From assembly GCF_000935125.1 (NCBI RefSeq), contig NZ_JRKI01000031.1, positions 21,992-85,991 of the forward strand: a stretch of 64,000 nucleotides of DNA, in the 5' to 3' direction. A program made the position numbers and the translations under genes. Shown here piece after piece: positions 9,406 through 19,270 of this stretch (position 1 is its first letter; every line of letters begins with the position of its first letter). A model generated the notes under the pieces. That model had not been told where the DNA came from. It did not search any database and saw nothing but the letters and a program-made list of their open reading frames with translations. Origin of the DNA: Streptomyces natalensis ATCC 27448. Its GTDB lineage: Bacteria; Actinomycetota; Actinomycetes; Streptomycetales; Streptomycetaceae.

Positions 9406-10335
9406 GTGCCGATGAGCAACCAGGCGACCGTGGCGCAGACGGTGATCGCGCGACGGCTCCAGGCCCTGCGCGAGCACTCGAACGTCGACCTTTCAGAAGC
9501 CGCAGCCTTGTTGGGCACCAGCCACATGACCATCCGCCGGATGGAAAACGCGGAAAGCGCCTTCAAGATCCCCTACGTCGCTAGCCTGCTGGCCCGGTAT
9601 GGCCTCAACGAGAAAGAATCTGCCGAGTTCCTTGCAGACGTGCGCGCGGCAAGGCAACCCGAGTGGTGGGAAGACGACTACAAGGACGTCGTTCCCCCCT
9701 CCTGCACGCGCCTCCTGAGCCTGGAAGAAGCCGCGCAGACCATCCGGGGATATGCCCCGCAAACGGTTCCGGATCTGCTCCAGACGGAGGACTACGCCCG
9801 CGCCGCGCTCCAGGCTCAAGATCAGGTTTTGGACGCCGAAGCGGTCGAGCGCCGTGTCGAGTTGAACGTCCAGCGTCAGCAGCGGTTCCTGTCGGGAGAG
9901 GGGCGGCGCGGACTTCTGGAGGAGAAGGGCGACTTCAAACCTCAGGTCCTGTATCTGATCTTGGATGAGACGGTGTTGCGGCGCGCAGTTGGCGGCCGCC
10001 AGGTCATGCGGGCGCAGCTTCAGCACCTGATCGACCTCGCGGAAGGGGCTTGGGAGCAGAAGGCGGCCAAGGCAAGCATCCGCCTTCGGGTCCTGCCTCA
10101 CAACGCCGGCGCGTCGCTCGGCACGGGGGAGCCCTTCTACCTGTTCCGGTTCCGGTTGTACGACCTTCCTGACGTCGTCGTCCGCTTCAACCTGGAGGGA
10201 GGTGAGTACCTTGAGAAACCAAAGATCACAAGCGCCTACCTGGAACATCTCGACCGCACGAATAGCCGTTCCACCGATTTCCGCGACACCCCGGACGTCC
10301 TGCGGGTGATTCAGCGCGAACTGTGGGACGGGTGA
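9406..10335 (+). CDS. XRE-family regulator with DUF5753 domain
   Basis: An N-terminal helix-turn-helix (LSEAAALLGTSHMTIRRMEN) is followed by the DUF5753 region common in Streptomyces regulators (PQTVPDLLQTEDYARA, LDETVLRRAVGG, LRVLPHNAGASLGTGEPF). GTG 9406 is chosen because AGGGGG lies 7 bases upstream; ATG 9412 is the alternative. Such proteins usually pair with a small DUF397 gene. Here the neighbour 40 bases downstream is a DUF574 methyltransferase followed by a 56-codon gene. It probably controls this small group. Confidence 0.85.
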   Translation: MPMSNQATVAQTVIARRLQALREHSNVDLSEAAALLGTSHMTIRRMENAESAFKIPYVASLLARYGLNEKESAEFLADVRAARQPEWWEDDYKDVVPPSCTRLLSLEEAAQTIRGYAPQTVPDLLQTEDYARAALQAQDQVLDAEAVERRVELNVQRQQRFLSGEGRRGLLEEKGDFKPQVLYLILDETVLRRAVGGRQVMRAQLQHLIDLAEGAWEQKAAKASIRLRVLPHNAGASLGTGEPFYLFRFRLYDLPDVVVRFNLEGGEYLEKPKITSAYLEHLDRTNSRSTDFRDTPDVLRVIQRELWDG

Positions 10336-10378
10336 CGGCTGACGAGGTGAGGAGGAACGGGCACACACGGGAGGAAAT

Positions 10379-11269
10379 ATGACGAGCAGCGGCCACGAAT
10401 CCGCAGACGACAACGAGGCGCGAGCGCCCCGAACACAGCGCCCCGCAGGGGTCTACTTCGCGCTGCTCGGGACCCCCGGCTTCTTCCGCGACGATATGGC
10501 GGTCGCTGAGGGGATCATCCAGGACTACGCGAAACACGGGCTCGACGCCCGGGCCAGCGCCTGGTCGGCACGTCATTGCTCGGAGCGCATGATGTACCAC
10601 CTCGCCAAGGACCTCGGCATCCGACAGTTCCTCGACCTGGGCGCCGGTTACCCGATAGAGCCCGACCTCCATCAGATCGCCCGACACGTGTCCCGCGATG
10701 TACGGGTGGTCTGCGTCGACTCCGACCCCTTCGTGCGTGACTACTGGGAGATCGAGCTGAGCACGAGCCCAGCAGAGCACGTCACGTTCTTGTACGCCGA
10801 TGTGACCGACCCACAGGCGGTCCTCACCTCTCCCCAGGTCACCCAGATGCTGGACCTGAGCCAGCCCATCGGCCTGCTGCTCAACAACGTGCTGTGTTTC
10901 ATCCCAGACTCCGCCCAGCCCCACGATTTCGTGGCCCGCTACGTGGACGCGCTGGCGCCCGGGAGTTACATGACGCTCAACCATCCGACAGGCGATCTGC
11001 GCGACATGGGCAAAGTGGTCGATGTCTACAACGCCAACAGCGACGAAGGCCCCCTGCACCTACGAAGCCGCGACGAAATTTTGCGGTTCTTCACAGACAG
11101 CGGACTTGACCTGACAGGCCCCGGGTTGGTCATGAGCCACTCCTGGCGACAGGACATCGTGGTGCCGCATATCGAGGGCACACCCGTGATGTCGCGCGTC
11201 AGGACCTTCCAGATCAGCGACCTGGAGGACTCGAAGTACGCGGCCGTCGGCCGTAAACCTGCCCGTTGA
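10379..11269 (+). CDS. SAM-dependent methyltransferase, DUF574 family
   Basis: About 296 residues matching the Streptomyces S-adenosyl methyltransferase family (PF04672). The SAM site is visible as FLDLGAGYP followed by VVCVDSDPFV. The N-terminus has the family's RPAGVYFALLG segment. GAGGAAAT precedes ATG 10379. These proteins are abundant in Streptomyces, often beside XRE regulators, and their substrates are generally unknown. It shares a transcript with the upstream regulator (44-base gap) and probably with the small gene downstream. Confidence 0.85.
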   Translation: MTSSGHESADDNEARAPRTQRPAGVYFALLGTPGFFRDDMAVAEGIIQDYAKHGLDARASAWSARHCSERMMYHLAKDLGIRQFLDLGAGYPIEPDLHQIARHVSRDVRVVCVDSDPFVRDYWEIELSTSPAEHVTFLYADVTDPQAVLTSPQVTQMLDLSQPIGLLLNNVLCFIPDSAQPHDFVARYVDALAPGSYMTLNHPTGDLRDMGKVVDVYNANSDEGPLHLRSRDEILRFFTDSGLDLTGPGLVMSHSWRQDIVVPHIEGTPVMSRVRTFQISDLEDSKYAAVGRKPAR

Positions 11270-11308
11270 CCACAGATGACGACAGCCACTCGTCGATAGG
11301 AGGACGGT

Positions 11309-11479
11309 ATGGCGACGAGCTTGCCTGAAGATCAACAGGCGAACATCGTGCACCGGAACCAGCCACGACGCCTCGCGATGCCCTCCGAAGCAACGCAGGG
11401 CATCTACTTCCCGACTCCCAGTACCTCGACCACCGAGGTAATCGTTCCCATGAACGGAGGCGCTCGCGTGGGGCACTGA
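11309..11479 (+). CDS. 56-residue peptide, unknown
   Basis: A short frame starts at ATG 11309 with a strong TAGGAGGA site 4 bases upstream, 39 bases after the methyltransferase stop. The peptide begins MATSLPEDQQANIV, is basic in the middle (HRNQPRRLAMPSE) and ends with a Thr/Ser/Pro-rich part and GGARVGH. No Cys, no signal peptide, no recognised domain. The strong ribosome site and the position in the regulator/methyltransferase unit support it. It could be a small regulator partner or a precursor peptide, but nothing proves either. Confidence 0.5.
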   Translation: MATSLPEDQQANIVHRNQPRRLAMPSEATQGIYFPTPSTSTTEVIVPMNGGARVGH

Positions 11480-12016
11480 ACAACACCGATCCCGCATCGG
11501 GACTGTTGCGACCAGTCCCGGCCAGGCACCGCAAGTAAGACGTGGTGGTTCCAATAGCCACCGCAGGCTCAGCCCGAGTTATGCAACACCCATCCCAATG
11601 CACCAACAGGCGCTCCGCCAGGCGTGTTGCGCCCACGCCTCGCTCAGGAGCCCCACCGAGGAGGCTGGGCGTGCCTCCCTCAGGGTGCGCCCAGCGCCAA
11701 TCTCTACCCCCCAACCGAGCCCTCGACCCTATTACACAAACTGGACATGACCTGTGAGAGGTGATCAAGAATAAGGGTGACCCGCGTGATTCGTGACGCG
11801 CGGAAGAGTCACTGATACACACCCCGGGGGGGCACCCCGCGGGGCCATACGAAAACTGAATCCGAGGCACTGTCAGCGATCGGTTTGGTCGCCAGTGAGC
11901 TGACCAGAGCCTCTTCCACTGACGTCGGCGGTATCGCCCGATGCGGGCTTTGTGCTGCCTGACGTCATTCAGTTCTGGAGACCATCATAGCCACAGGTCC
12001 CCGGGCCGGCACATCC
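11480..12016. other. Non-coding gap of ~540 bases
   Basis: No convincing gene. It includes a very G/C-rich, partly self-complementary stretch at 11822-11845 (CCCCGGGGGGGCACCCCGCG), which could act as a terminator for the upstream unit. The rest shows nothing recognisable. Confidence 0.4.
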
Positions 12017-13945
12017 TTGCCTCAAGACGGTGTGTATCACGCACCGTTCATCGGCATACTCACAGCCGCGCCCGTCCCCTACCAGACGGCGGTCACCGAG
12101 CCGCTGTTCACAGTCACCGCCCCGCCGAAGCAGGCAGAGCGCTCGGCAGACAGCACGAAGGAGCGAGCCCGGGTGGCTGCCCTCCTGCTCGACGACTTGC
12201 TCTTCGCGGCTCCGGTCTTCTGCATCGACAGCGGAAACTCGAAGGTCGTCACGGACCGGCCGCTGAGGTTCCTCAGTGAGGCCGCTGACCTCGTACGCAC
12301 CGGCAAGGCTGCGTCCTACGTCGCCACGCTCCGAGAGAGCGTCGTCGCCATCGACATCGACGGCGACGACGAGGACGAGGACGAGGACTGGAGCATCTCC
12401 GCGCTCGAACACCTGACGAACCACGCCGAGGAACTCGGCGGCTGGTCTATCAAGCGCCGGTCCGGCGGCGGCGCAGGGCGCTGGCACCTCATTGCCTGCC
12501 TCCGCAGCCAGGCCGCGCGGGACGCGTTCAAGGCGACCGTGGACACCATCCGGGACCACTGGGGTGCGACGGCCCGGCAGATCGACTGGCGCCGCACTCT
12601 GCGGCCGTTGTCTGCACCACATCGCAAGACCAGCCGTGTCGACCTTCCCGAGTCCATCGAGGGCGCCGCTGACGCATTGCCGACATGGGCGATGAACATG
12701 CCCCGCGTCAGCCGCCCGGCCACCCTCGGGAAGGTAACTCCTGCCATTCCCAGGCAGCGGCGCCTGTCCGCAATCCCCAACGGTGAGTTCTGGGACCGCC
12801 TTCGCACCCCTGGCGCCGACTACTACCTGGACCGCTCGCTGAGCGAGTTGCTTTCCACCGCCCGGCTGATCGTCGCCGGGTACGACAACGAAGCGGCCTG
12901 GAAAGTCGTCGCCAACCCCCAGCACCGCGGTTTCGCCCGCGCCCGGCAGCGCGGCCACCGCTGGTGGGTCAAGCACGCCTGGAACCCGGCCGTGCAGTAC
13001 GTCGACAGCAACCGCGGCCGTACCGGAAAGTCGCCGGCCGCGCGCTGGAAGAGCCTCACGGGCCCGCTGCTGGCGGGCGTACGCACGCTCTTCTGGGACA
13101 ACTGGACGCCCAGCACCCGGCACAGCCGGGAACACATCCTGGCGGCCATCGGTGACCGCATGGCACGGCAGGGCCTGGCCTGCCGCCCGCTGCCGGAGCG
13201 GGACTTGGAGAACGACACCGGGAAGTCCAGGAACACGATCCGGGATGCCCTGGAGGCGTTCACCGCGGCTGGCGTGCTCATACGCACCCGCACCTACGAC
13301 CAGAGCATGGGCCCAAAGGCATCGCACGAGTTCAGCCTGAACCTGCTCACCCTCGACTTCCGTGCTGAAACTTCTGAACCACCTTGTAGTCACACCCCCG
13401 CCCCCCGCAGCCGCTCCTGGTTCAGCCTGGCTACCACCCTGGCCCTCCACCCCCGCCCCCACACGGTCACCCAGCTCTTCCACCTCAGCGGCTACACCCC
13501 CACGCCCCACCCGACCCGCCAGCAGCTGGCGAACGTAGAAACGGGCCTTCAGACGCTCCGCACGCTCCGCGTAGCGCGGTCGACAAAGAACGGGTGGGAG
13601 TTGACCGGACAGGCCGCGAGGGAGCTGCGGTCAATGAAGAAGAGGAAGGCAGCGACGGCGGCCCGGATCGAGAAGGAGCGGAGGGCCTTCTCGACCGTCT
13701 GGGAAGCCACCAGGGAGAAGCTGCGGCGCCGCTGGGAGAAACAGAAGGCAAGGGCCCTGGAGCGACGTGCAGCGAGCGACCACAAGCGTCGTGAGCAGTG
13801 GTGGGCGCGCCATCCCCAGGGGAACAGAAGAGCAGTCGTACGGAGTTTCTTCGTCAACGACCGCATGACGCGGCTGGCGCGCACCACACCACAGTCCCGG
13901 CACCAACAGCCCGTCAGATTCCCACCAGCGGCGATCCGGCCTTAG
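12017..13945 (+). CDS. Primase-like replication protein (archaeo-eukaryotic primase type)
   Basis: About 642 residues. The N-terminal third has features of the archaeo-eukaryotic primase fold: an acidic AIDIDGDD motif (~residues 111-118), then SGGGAGRWHLI and RTLRPLSAPHRK. The middle has a winged-helix-like region (TGKSRNTIRDALEAFTAAGV). The C-terminus is a long Arg/Lys/Glu helix, probably coiled and DNA-binding. Such multidomain proteins occur on actinomycete plasmids and integrative elements. The TTG start is weak and the true start may be further in. The downstream gene at 14150 also looks plasmid-like, so the two may be a replication module. The superfamily call is by motif and is moderately secure. 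Confidence 0.6.
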   Translation: MPQDGVYHAPFIGILTAAPVPYQTAVTEPLFTVTAPPKQAERSADSTKERARVAALLLDDLLFAAPVFCIDSGNSKVVTDRPLRFLSEAADLVRTGKAASYVATLRESVVAIDIDGDDEDEDEDWSISALEHLTNHAEELGGWSIKRRSGGGAGRWHLIACLRSQAARDAFKATVDTIRDHWGATARQIDWRRTLRPLSAPHRKTSRVDLPESIEGAADALPTWAMNMPRVSRPATLGKVTPAIPRQRRLSAIPNGEFWDRLRTPGADYYLDRSLSELLSTARLIVAGYDNEAAWKVVANPQHRGFARARQRGHRWWVKHAWNPAVQYVDSNRGRTGKSPAARWKSLTGPLLAGVRTLFWDNWTPSTRHSREHILAAIGDRMARQGLACRPLPERDLENDTGKSRNTIRDALEAFTAAGVLIRTRTYDQSMGPKASHEFSLNLLTLDFRAETSEPPCSHTPAPRSRSWFSLATTLALHPRPHTVTQLFHLSGYTPTPHPTRQQLANVETGLQTLRTLRVARSTKNGWELTGQAARELRSMKKRKAATAARIEKERRAFSTVWEATREKLRRRWEKQKARALERRAASDHKRREQWWARHPQGNRRAVVRSFFVNDRMTRLARTTPQSRHQQPVRFPPAAIRP

Positions 13946-13983
13946 CCCACGATCTGGCATGGTGTACCCGCGTGCCCAGGCGC

Positions 13984-14072
13984 TTCGTCTCGACGTGGAC
14001 AAGCGGCTCGACCTAGGGCTGTCGGTCAACGTGCCGCGTCCTCGCTTCGCCGAAGCCACCGCCGCAGTGGTT
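13984..14072 (+). pseudogene. Tn3-family transposase, C-terminal scrap
   Basis: About 28 codons (RLDVDKRLDLGLSVNVPRPR) match the end of Tn3-family transposases, where FRLDMDKRLDLG is typical. Nothing upstream continues the gene. It is a deletion remnant. Confidence 0.6.
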
Positions 14073-14149
14073 GTCTATGGCCAGCTAGGTTGGGCATGCT
14101 GGCCACACCTGCACACTTCGGTAAACACTCAGATGCGGGGGACAGCATC

Positions 14150-14921
14150 ATGACTGATGCGAACGACGTTCGCGAGCAGCAATGCCGGGCCGTGGATGAA
14201 ATCCTGGCCAGCAGGCAGTTCAAGCTCCCGCTCGTGGGCATGATCGAGAGGGAGCAGTGCGCCCACCTCGGTAGTGGCGGGGCGCCTCGTGGCCCAGGGC
14301 GGGGCGACGGCAGTGGCTGATCCCGTCGGTTGGATGATCCGCCGGGGCCTGCCGCAGCGCCAGTCCTGCGGCGACGCACGCTGCGACGAGGGCCTGCTGC
14401 TTGACTCGGGCCGGGAGTGCGTGACCTGCGCGGACGTCATCAGCTACCGCCGCGCCCGACGGCACCGGGTCGCAGCCACAGTCGACGCGGCGATGCCCCA
14501 TGCCTCCGAGCCGGAGCGCCAGGCGGAGACCGAGCGGCGGCTGCACGAGGTTGTCGCCGCGGAGGCCTATGCGAAGGCGCGGTACCGGGAGCAGTTCCAG
14601 ACGCGTCAGAATGCCGTGGCGAAGCTGGACACGCCTGTGGCCTCGGCCGTGCTGTCCACGCCGCGCCCGGCGGCTGTGCCGGAACCGCAGGCCGAGGACG
14701 CAGACCAGGAGCGGCTCGTCCTCGAGGACCTGACCCCCGAGCAGATCCGCACCTGGCGGGTGCGGGCAATGAAGGACCACCAGGTGGTGTTCGACCACAT
14801 CGACTCATACGGCGAAACCTCAGCAAAGCGCCTGTTCACCCACCCACTGGTCAACCAGGTACAGCGCCTGACAGGCACCCACCACCTGGTGCTCGCACAC
14901 ACCGCCTGGGAGACGGTGTGA
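14150..14921 (+). pseudogene. Conserved Streptomyces plasmid-type protein with a zinc-ribbon-like motif, frameshifted
   Basis: ATG 14150 begins a frame ending at ~14318. The rest of the protein (ADPVGWMIRRGLPQR, then CGDARCDEGLLLDSGRECVTC, then a long charged helix) lies in a second frame from ~14274. The four-Cys pattern suggests zinc binding. The two parts fit one gene if a single indel near 14270 is corrected. Otherwise the second part may be expressed alone from GTG 14274 or 14311. The function is unknown; the context is a replication module. Confidence 0.5.
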
Positions 14922-15399
14922 GTGGCGATTTGTCTGGCATCGGCCCGGCACGCGTCGCCCTGCGGGCTGCTCGTCGCACTCCGCCATCAGCAGCTCCGCG
15001 AGCAAGCCACGGTAGGCCATCTGGTCCTTGGCCGCCTGGTCGGCGATCTCGGCGAACTCGTGGCGGGCCGATAACAGCCGCAGCAGACGGCGGGCGGTGG
15101 GTAGTTACCATGTTCACTGCTGTCCAGTCGACGGGTTGGGCACCCGGTGACGATTCCCCACGTACCGCCACCGGCGTCGTCACTCGCTGTCGACGTCCTG
15201 CGTGCACGGGTTGCATGGTGTAGGTCAGGCCGTAGGTGTGTTGTCGGCCGGGCCGAGGTCGGCGCGGATGGCATCGCTGTCGGCGGCGCTGCCGGGGATG
15301 ACGATTGGTTCTTGAGCCGTTGCATGCGAAGGCACGGTTGACGTGGGGAATCCGGCGCGTGGCCGTCGTCGCCAAGGTCTGTCTGGCGGATGCTGGGCA
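14922..15399. other. Non-coding gap of ~480 bases
   Basis: No gene with credible codon use or homology was seen on either strand. Long frames here on the minus strand are antisense or composite readings. Confidence 0.4.
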
Positions 15400-15879
15400 G
15401 GCTGACCGGACGCCCGTCGCGGTCTCCGACGTGGCGTGGACGCTGCCGCTGGCCAACCTGCTGTACACGGCATTGATGGGCCAGTTCACGGCAACGAGCG
15501 CAACGCGGTGTGGCGCACCTTCCTCGGCTCGGGCGGCCGCGTTCGCCACACTCCCCAGGACCGGCGCGAGCTCGAGGTCGCTCAGGTCTTCGAGTCGCGT
15601 TCGGCGATGAGTCGATATCCGTCGGACCAGCGGCTGCGGTGTCTGGTCGCGGGATCTACGCGCGAACAGTCGCCGGTTTCCGGAGCCGTAGGCCGGCACG
15701 TGGCGGCACACAAGACCGTCGATCACCCACAGGTGGGCGCCTTGACGCTGGATTGCGACCTGCTCAGCGTCGCGGGCAGCGAGCTGCGCATCCTGGTCTA
15801 CACGGCCGAACCTGACACCGAGGACGCCGAACGCCTCGCCCTGCTCACCGAGATCGGCACCCAGGCGCTCGTCGGATAG
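15400..15879 (+). pseudogene. MmyB-type XRE regulator, ligand-domain remnant
   Basis: The 3' part encodes NERNAVWRTFL, then SAMSRYPSDQRL, then a hallmark end of the MmyB-like ligand-binding domain: HPQVGALTLDCDLL followed by LRILVYTAEPDTEDAERL. An upstream piece (DVAWTLPLANLLYTALMG) is in another frame, joining near 15480. The helix-turn-helix N-terminus is missing. It abuts Tn3 sequence at 15880, so insertion or deletion there may have removed the rest. Confidence 0.65.
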
Positions 15880-15884
15880 ATGTC

Positions 15885-16290
15885 CCGCACGCCGCAAGCG
15901 GCCTTGGCGACTGTGACGTGTAGGCGCCTCTCCTGCGACCGTCCGGGCCTCGGACACCTGCCAGGTCAGCACTGACACCTCGGGCAACAGCGCGCGACGA
16001 CGGCGCAGCCGGCCCGCCGCCTGGCTGAACAGGGGCACCGGCCACTCGGCGTGCATCCACGCCCGCCTATGCAGGACGTACACAATCTCCAGCCCCACTC
16101 GGCGTCCTCATACGGACGGTAGCCGTACGAGTCCCGCATCTCCCACGCGTGCTCGTACGCCGTCTTCGACCGCTCCGCGTACCGCTTCACGCACGACGGA
16201 TCCTCGACGCCCAACTGCGCGGCCAGGGCCGACCACCAGACATGGCACGGTGAGGGTCCTCCAAGAACAGCCCGACGTAACGGACCGTGC
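15885..16290 (-). pseudogene. Tn3-family transposase, N-terminal remnant (DUF4158)
   Basis: On the minus strand three frames carry pieces of the Tn3 transposase N-terminal domain: VRYVGLFLEDP, then LGVEDPSCVKRYAERSKTAY and DSYGYRPYEDAEWG, then RRAWMHAEWPVPLFSQA through VSVLTWQVSEARTVA. At least two frameshifts are needed. A separate Tn3 C-terminal scrap lies at 13984 on the opposite strand. Confidence 0.7.
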
Positions 16291-17153
16291 TTCTCTGCAC
16301 TAGGGCGCGTATCGGGTTGTGATCAGGAGGTGGTCTGCGTGAGGTCTTTGATCCAGATCATCGAGGCACGTAAGTGGAGGCCGGCCAGGATCCCACCGTC
16401 GAAGGTGCGGCCGCAAGGCGGCGGGACGCAGGACACGCCTGATGAGACGGTGTTCGCGGCCATCATCTACGTCTTGGTCAGCGGCTGTGCCTGGCGGGCC
16501 CTGCCATCGTGCTTCGGGATCTCGAAGTCGACCGCTCACCGCCGGTTCCTGATCTGGTCCAGAGCTGGTGTCTGGGGCCGTCTGACCAAGCGGTGCTGCA
16601 CCGGCTCGACGATGCCGACCTGATCGATGTCACCCGCGTGGTCCTCAACTCCGCCCATGTCAGGGCTAAAAAGGGGGTGAACACACAGGTCCGAGCCCCG
16701 TGGACCGGGGCAAGCCGGGTTCCAAAATGCACATCCTGTCGGACGCGAACGGACTGCCCCTCCTCGTCGGCGTCTCGGCTGGCAACACTCACGACAGCCG
16801 AAGGACTGGAGCCCATGGTCGAGGGTCACCAAACGAGACACGACCCTCACCGCGGCTGGTACTTCAAGCCCCGGCGCCTGCACGCGGACAAAGCCTACGA
16901 CCGTGCTGAACTACGCAAATGGCTTCAGTGGAAGCGCATCGGAGTACGGATCGCCCGCAAAGGCATCGAGTCCAGTGAACGATTAGGGCGACGCCGCTGG
17001 GTCATCGAACCGACCATGTCGCGGCTGTCCGGCTACCGCCGCCTCAGTCCCCGCTACGAACGCAATCCCCGCAACTACCTGGCCTTTCTCGAACTTGCCG
17101 CGGCCATGTGCTGCTACAAACGTCTCGTCCGCCTCACCATGTAGGACACGGTC
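16283..17153 (+). mobile_element. IS5-family insertion sequence, decayed
   Basis: The element contains a broken transposase and has a 7-bp perfect end match in inverted orientation (GACCGTG at 16283-16289 and CACGGTC at 17147-17153). The ends are tentative because the match is short. No direct target repeat is evident. Confidence 0.5.
16330..17144 (+). pseudogene. IS5-family transposase, multiple frameshifts
   Basis: Frame one gives the DUF4096-type N-terminus (YVLVSGCAWRALPSCFGISKSTAHRRF). A second frame gives LHRLDDADLIDVTRVVLNSAHVRAKKG. A third gives DRGKPGSKMHILSDANGLPL and VSAGNTHDS. The C-terminus (LHADKAYDRAELRKWL, RRRWVIEPTMSRLSGYRRL) returns to the second frame. A few IS5 groups use one programmed shift, but three changes of frame point to decay. 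Confidence 0.75.
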
Positions 17154-17375
17154 TAAGAGCCACGGCCAGTCGGATGCCCGCGGCCTTGCCCGGCTGCTTG
17201 GCGAAGGTCAGGGGCCTGCTCCGAGCATTCGAAGCCAACCTGAACAGTACGTTGTAAGTTCCGCCCTTCGCTCCGGTCCCAGTGACAACTCTGCCATCAC
17301 CCGTGAGTGGCATACGGAAGGGGCCTCGTACGCGGTTAGCATCAGTATCTTCGTCGACTACTGGAGTTCACTGCT

Positions 17376-18251
17376 ATGTCGTTGCCACGCCTCGGAGTTG
17401 TCATCGTGACGATGGGCACTCGCCCGCGAGAGCTCCAGGATCTGCTTGCCTCAGTGGAGAAGCAGGACATGCGTGCCGCGAGAGTAGTGCTGGTTGGAAA
17501 CGCCACGCCCCTCACTGACATCTCGGCTGATGTGACCAAGATCCCGCTGAATGAGAATCTGGGCTGCCCCGGCGGCCGCAACGTTGGTCTGAAGATGTTG
17601 CAAGAGTCGGGCGACGTCGATGTTGTGGTCGAGCTGGACGACGACGGCCTGCTCATTGCCGACGACGTGTTCCGCAAGGTCCAGCACTTGTTCGCGGAGG
17701 ACCCCAAGCTGGGCATCATCGGCTTCAGGGTTGCTGACGAGCACGGGCACACAGAGCGACGCTGGGTGCCCCGCCTGCGCGCTGACGATCCGATGCGCCG
17801 TGGCTTGGTGACCGCGTTCCTCGGTGGCGGACACGCCTTCTCGATGCACATGCTCAACGAGATCGGTCTATGGCCGTCGGAGTTCTTCTTCGGGCACGAA
17901 GAGTCCGACCTAGCCTGGCGTGCGCTCGATGCAAGATGGAAAATTCTCTACGAGCCGGCACTCGTCCTTCAGCACCCAAAGACATCACCAGCCCGGCATC
18001 CGGCCTACTACCGGTTCACAGCCCGGAACCGTGTATGGCTCGCCCGCCGCCGGCTTCCTCTTCCCTTGATTCCAATCTATCTCGGAGTGTGGATCTTCCT
18101 TACCATGGCACGTATCCGGTCCCTCCTCGGCCTGAAAGCATGGTGGGGCGGCTTCATCGAGGGCATGCGCACGTCGTGCGGCCCGCGCGAGCCGATGAGG
18201 TGGCGCACCGTGTGGCAGATGACCAGGTTGGGCCGCCCACCAATCCTCTGA
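17376..18251 (+). CDS. Family 2 glycosyltransferase
   Basis: About 291 residues with a GT-A fold signature: VVIVTMGTRPRELQDLL at the N-terminus, ENLGCPGGRNVGL, and a DxD-type motif in ELDDDG at ~residue 85. The HEESDLAWR motif typical of rhamnosyl/galactofuranosyl-type GT2 enzymes follows. A C-terminal hydrophobic stretch (LIPIYLGVWIFLTMA) may touch the membrane. ATG 17376 has GGAG ~10 bases upstream. It is an isolated intact gene between IS remnants. A role in the nearby biosynthetic cluster is possible, but a cell-envelope glycan role is equally likely. Confidence 0.8.
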   Translation: MSLPRLGVVIVTMGTRPRELQDLLASVEKQDMRAARVVLVGNATPLTDISADVTKIPLNENLGCPGGRNVGLKMLQESGDVDVVVELDDDGLLIADDVFRKVQHLFAEDPKLGIIGFRVADEHGHTERRWVPRLRADDPMRRGLVTAFLGGGHAFSMHMLNEIGLWPSEFFFGHEESDLAWRALDARWKILYEPALVLQHPKTSPARHPAYYRFTARNRVWLARRRLPLPLIPIYLGVWIFLTMARIRSLLGLKAWWGGFIEGMRTSCGPREPMRWRTVWQMTRLGRPPIL

Positions 18252-18826
18252 AGATCGTCGGCCGCAGCCTAACCACCAGCGCAGGAGGAACTTTTGAGAA
18301 CGGCCGAACACGTTCCCTATCAACTCCGTTCCACAGGCTTCGGCAATCGCGCGGTGGCAGCCTTGTCGTGGACGTCGAGCGCCTTGGCGATTACGCGACT
18401 CCGGGCTCGAAAGACGAGCGACGGATCAAAGGGGACAGGCCGTTCTGCGGTGGGATGCCGACCCCGCACGATCCCGGCTGCCCTGGGTAGCGGCCCCGAG
18501 AGGACCCACCAGGCTTCTGCTGAGGGCCTTTGGGTCGGCTCGTTTCGAGTGACTTTGTCAGTCAGGCGCCGTGTGCTCAATCACCCTGCTCAGCGCAAGG
18601 ATAGAGCCGCTTCCGTTTATGGGCTGCGTGAAAGCGGCAGTACTCCTTGAAGTCTCCGTTGGCCATCATCGCGCGGAGGGTGAGGACGCCGGCCGGAGAT
18701 GTCCGTCCGATCAGATGAGGGCAGGTGCTTCGGCCGACGCCGACCATTGTTCACGACGACGGACAGCACCGCGGCCGGAGCCGCATTCTGGCTTCTGAGC
18801 TGTCATCATCCCCGCCACGGTAGTCC
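18252..18826. other. Gap of ~575 bases without a recognisable gene
   Basis: Short frames occur on both strands, but none has a motif or a good ribosome site. It is flanked by transposase remnants and is probably decayed mobile DNA. Confidence 0.4.
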
Positions 18827-18835
18827 GCTGGTTGT

Positions 18836-19270
18836 GTGAGGGCTAGGGAACTTGCTGCGCGTCAGGGCCGGTTCGAGGAGTTTGCCGGGGAGGTGTTCGC
18901 GCAGCTGGTGCGGCGGGATCAGAGTGAGAAAGGCGCCTGGTATCTGCGGGGCTGCTGCCCATGGTGAGGCCACCGAACTCCACCAGCCCACCTACAACGG
19001 ACTTGAGCCCAGGTCCCTTCCGCGTTACCGCAGTCGGCCGGTGTCCTTGCGTGACCACATGCTGGGCACAGGACAAGGCCAGGGACGGATCCTGACCTGG
19101 CGCAAGGGCTCCAAAGCCGCAATGAGCTCACCCTTCGTGCTGGTGCCGTCAGCCTTGCCGGACGTCGGCTCAAACCCGCCGCGGACGGCACGATCGGTCT
19201 GAGCCGGCTGATAGCCCAGCCGCCCGAAGACGGGGACGAGCCGTGCAAGTGCTGGATAGGGAAGGAACAG
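18836..19270 (+). pseudogene. IS701-family transposase remnant
   Basis: The N-terminal piece reads RFEEFAGEVFAQLVRRDQ then KGAWYLRG, a pattern typical of IS701 transposases, and stops at 18967. A later piece (GRILTWRKGSKAAMSS, followed by LIAQPPEDGDEP in another frame) matches the middle of the same family. The catalytic core is missing. Confidence 0.6.

Noticed and set aside
11822..11845. Very G/C-rich self-complementary block as an origin or attachment site
   Set aside because: No iterons, no repeated core elsewhere in the window, and no integrase nearby. At most a terminator.
11969..13510. Long minus-strand frame of 513 codons
   Set aside because: It is antisense to the primase-like gene, whose plus-strand frame carries real motifs; open antisense frames are common in high-GC DNA.
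14851..16098. Minus-strand frame of 415 codons
   Set aside because: Only its first ~55 residues are real, as part of the Tn3 N-terminal remnant. The rest is antisense to the MmyB-like remnant.
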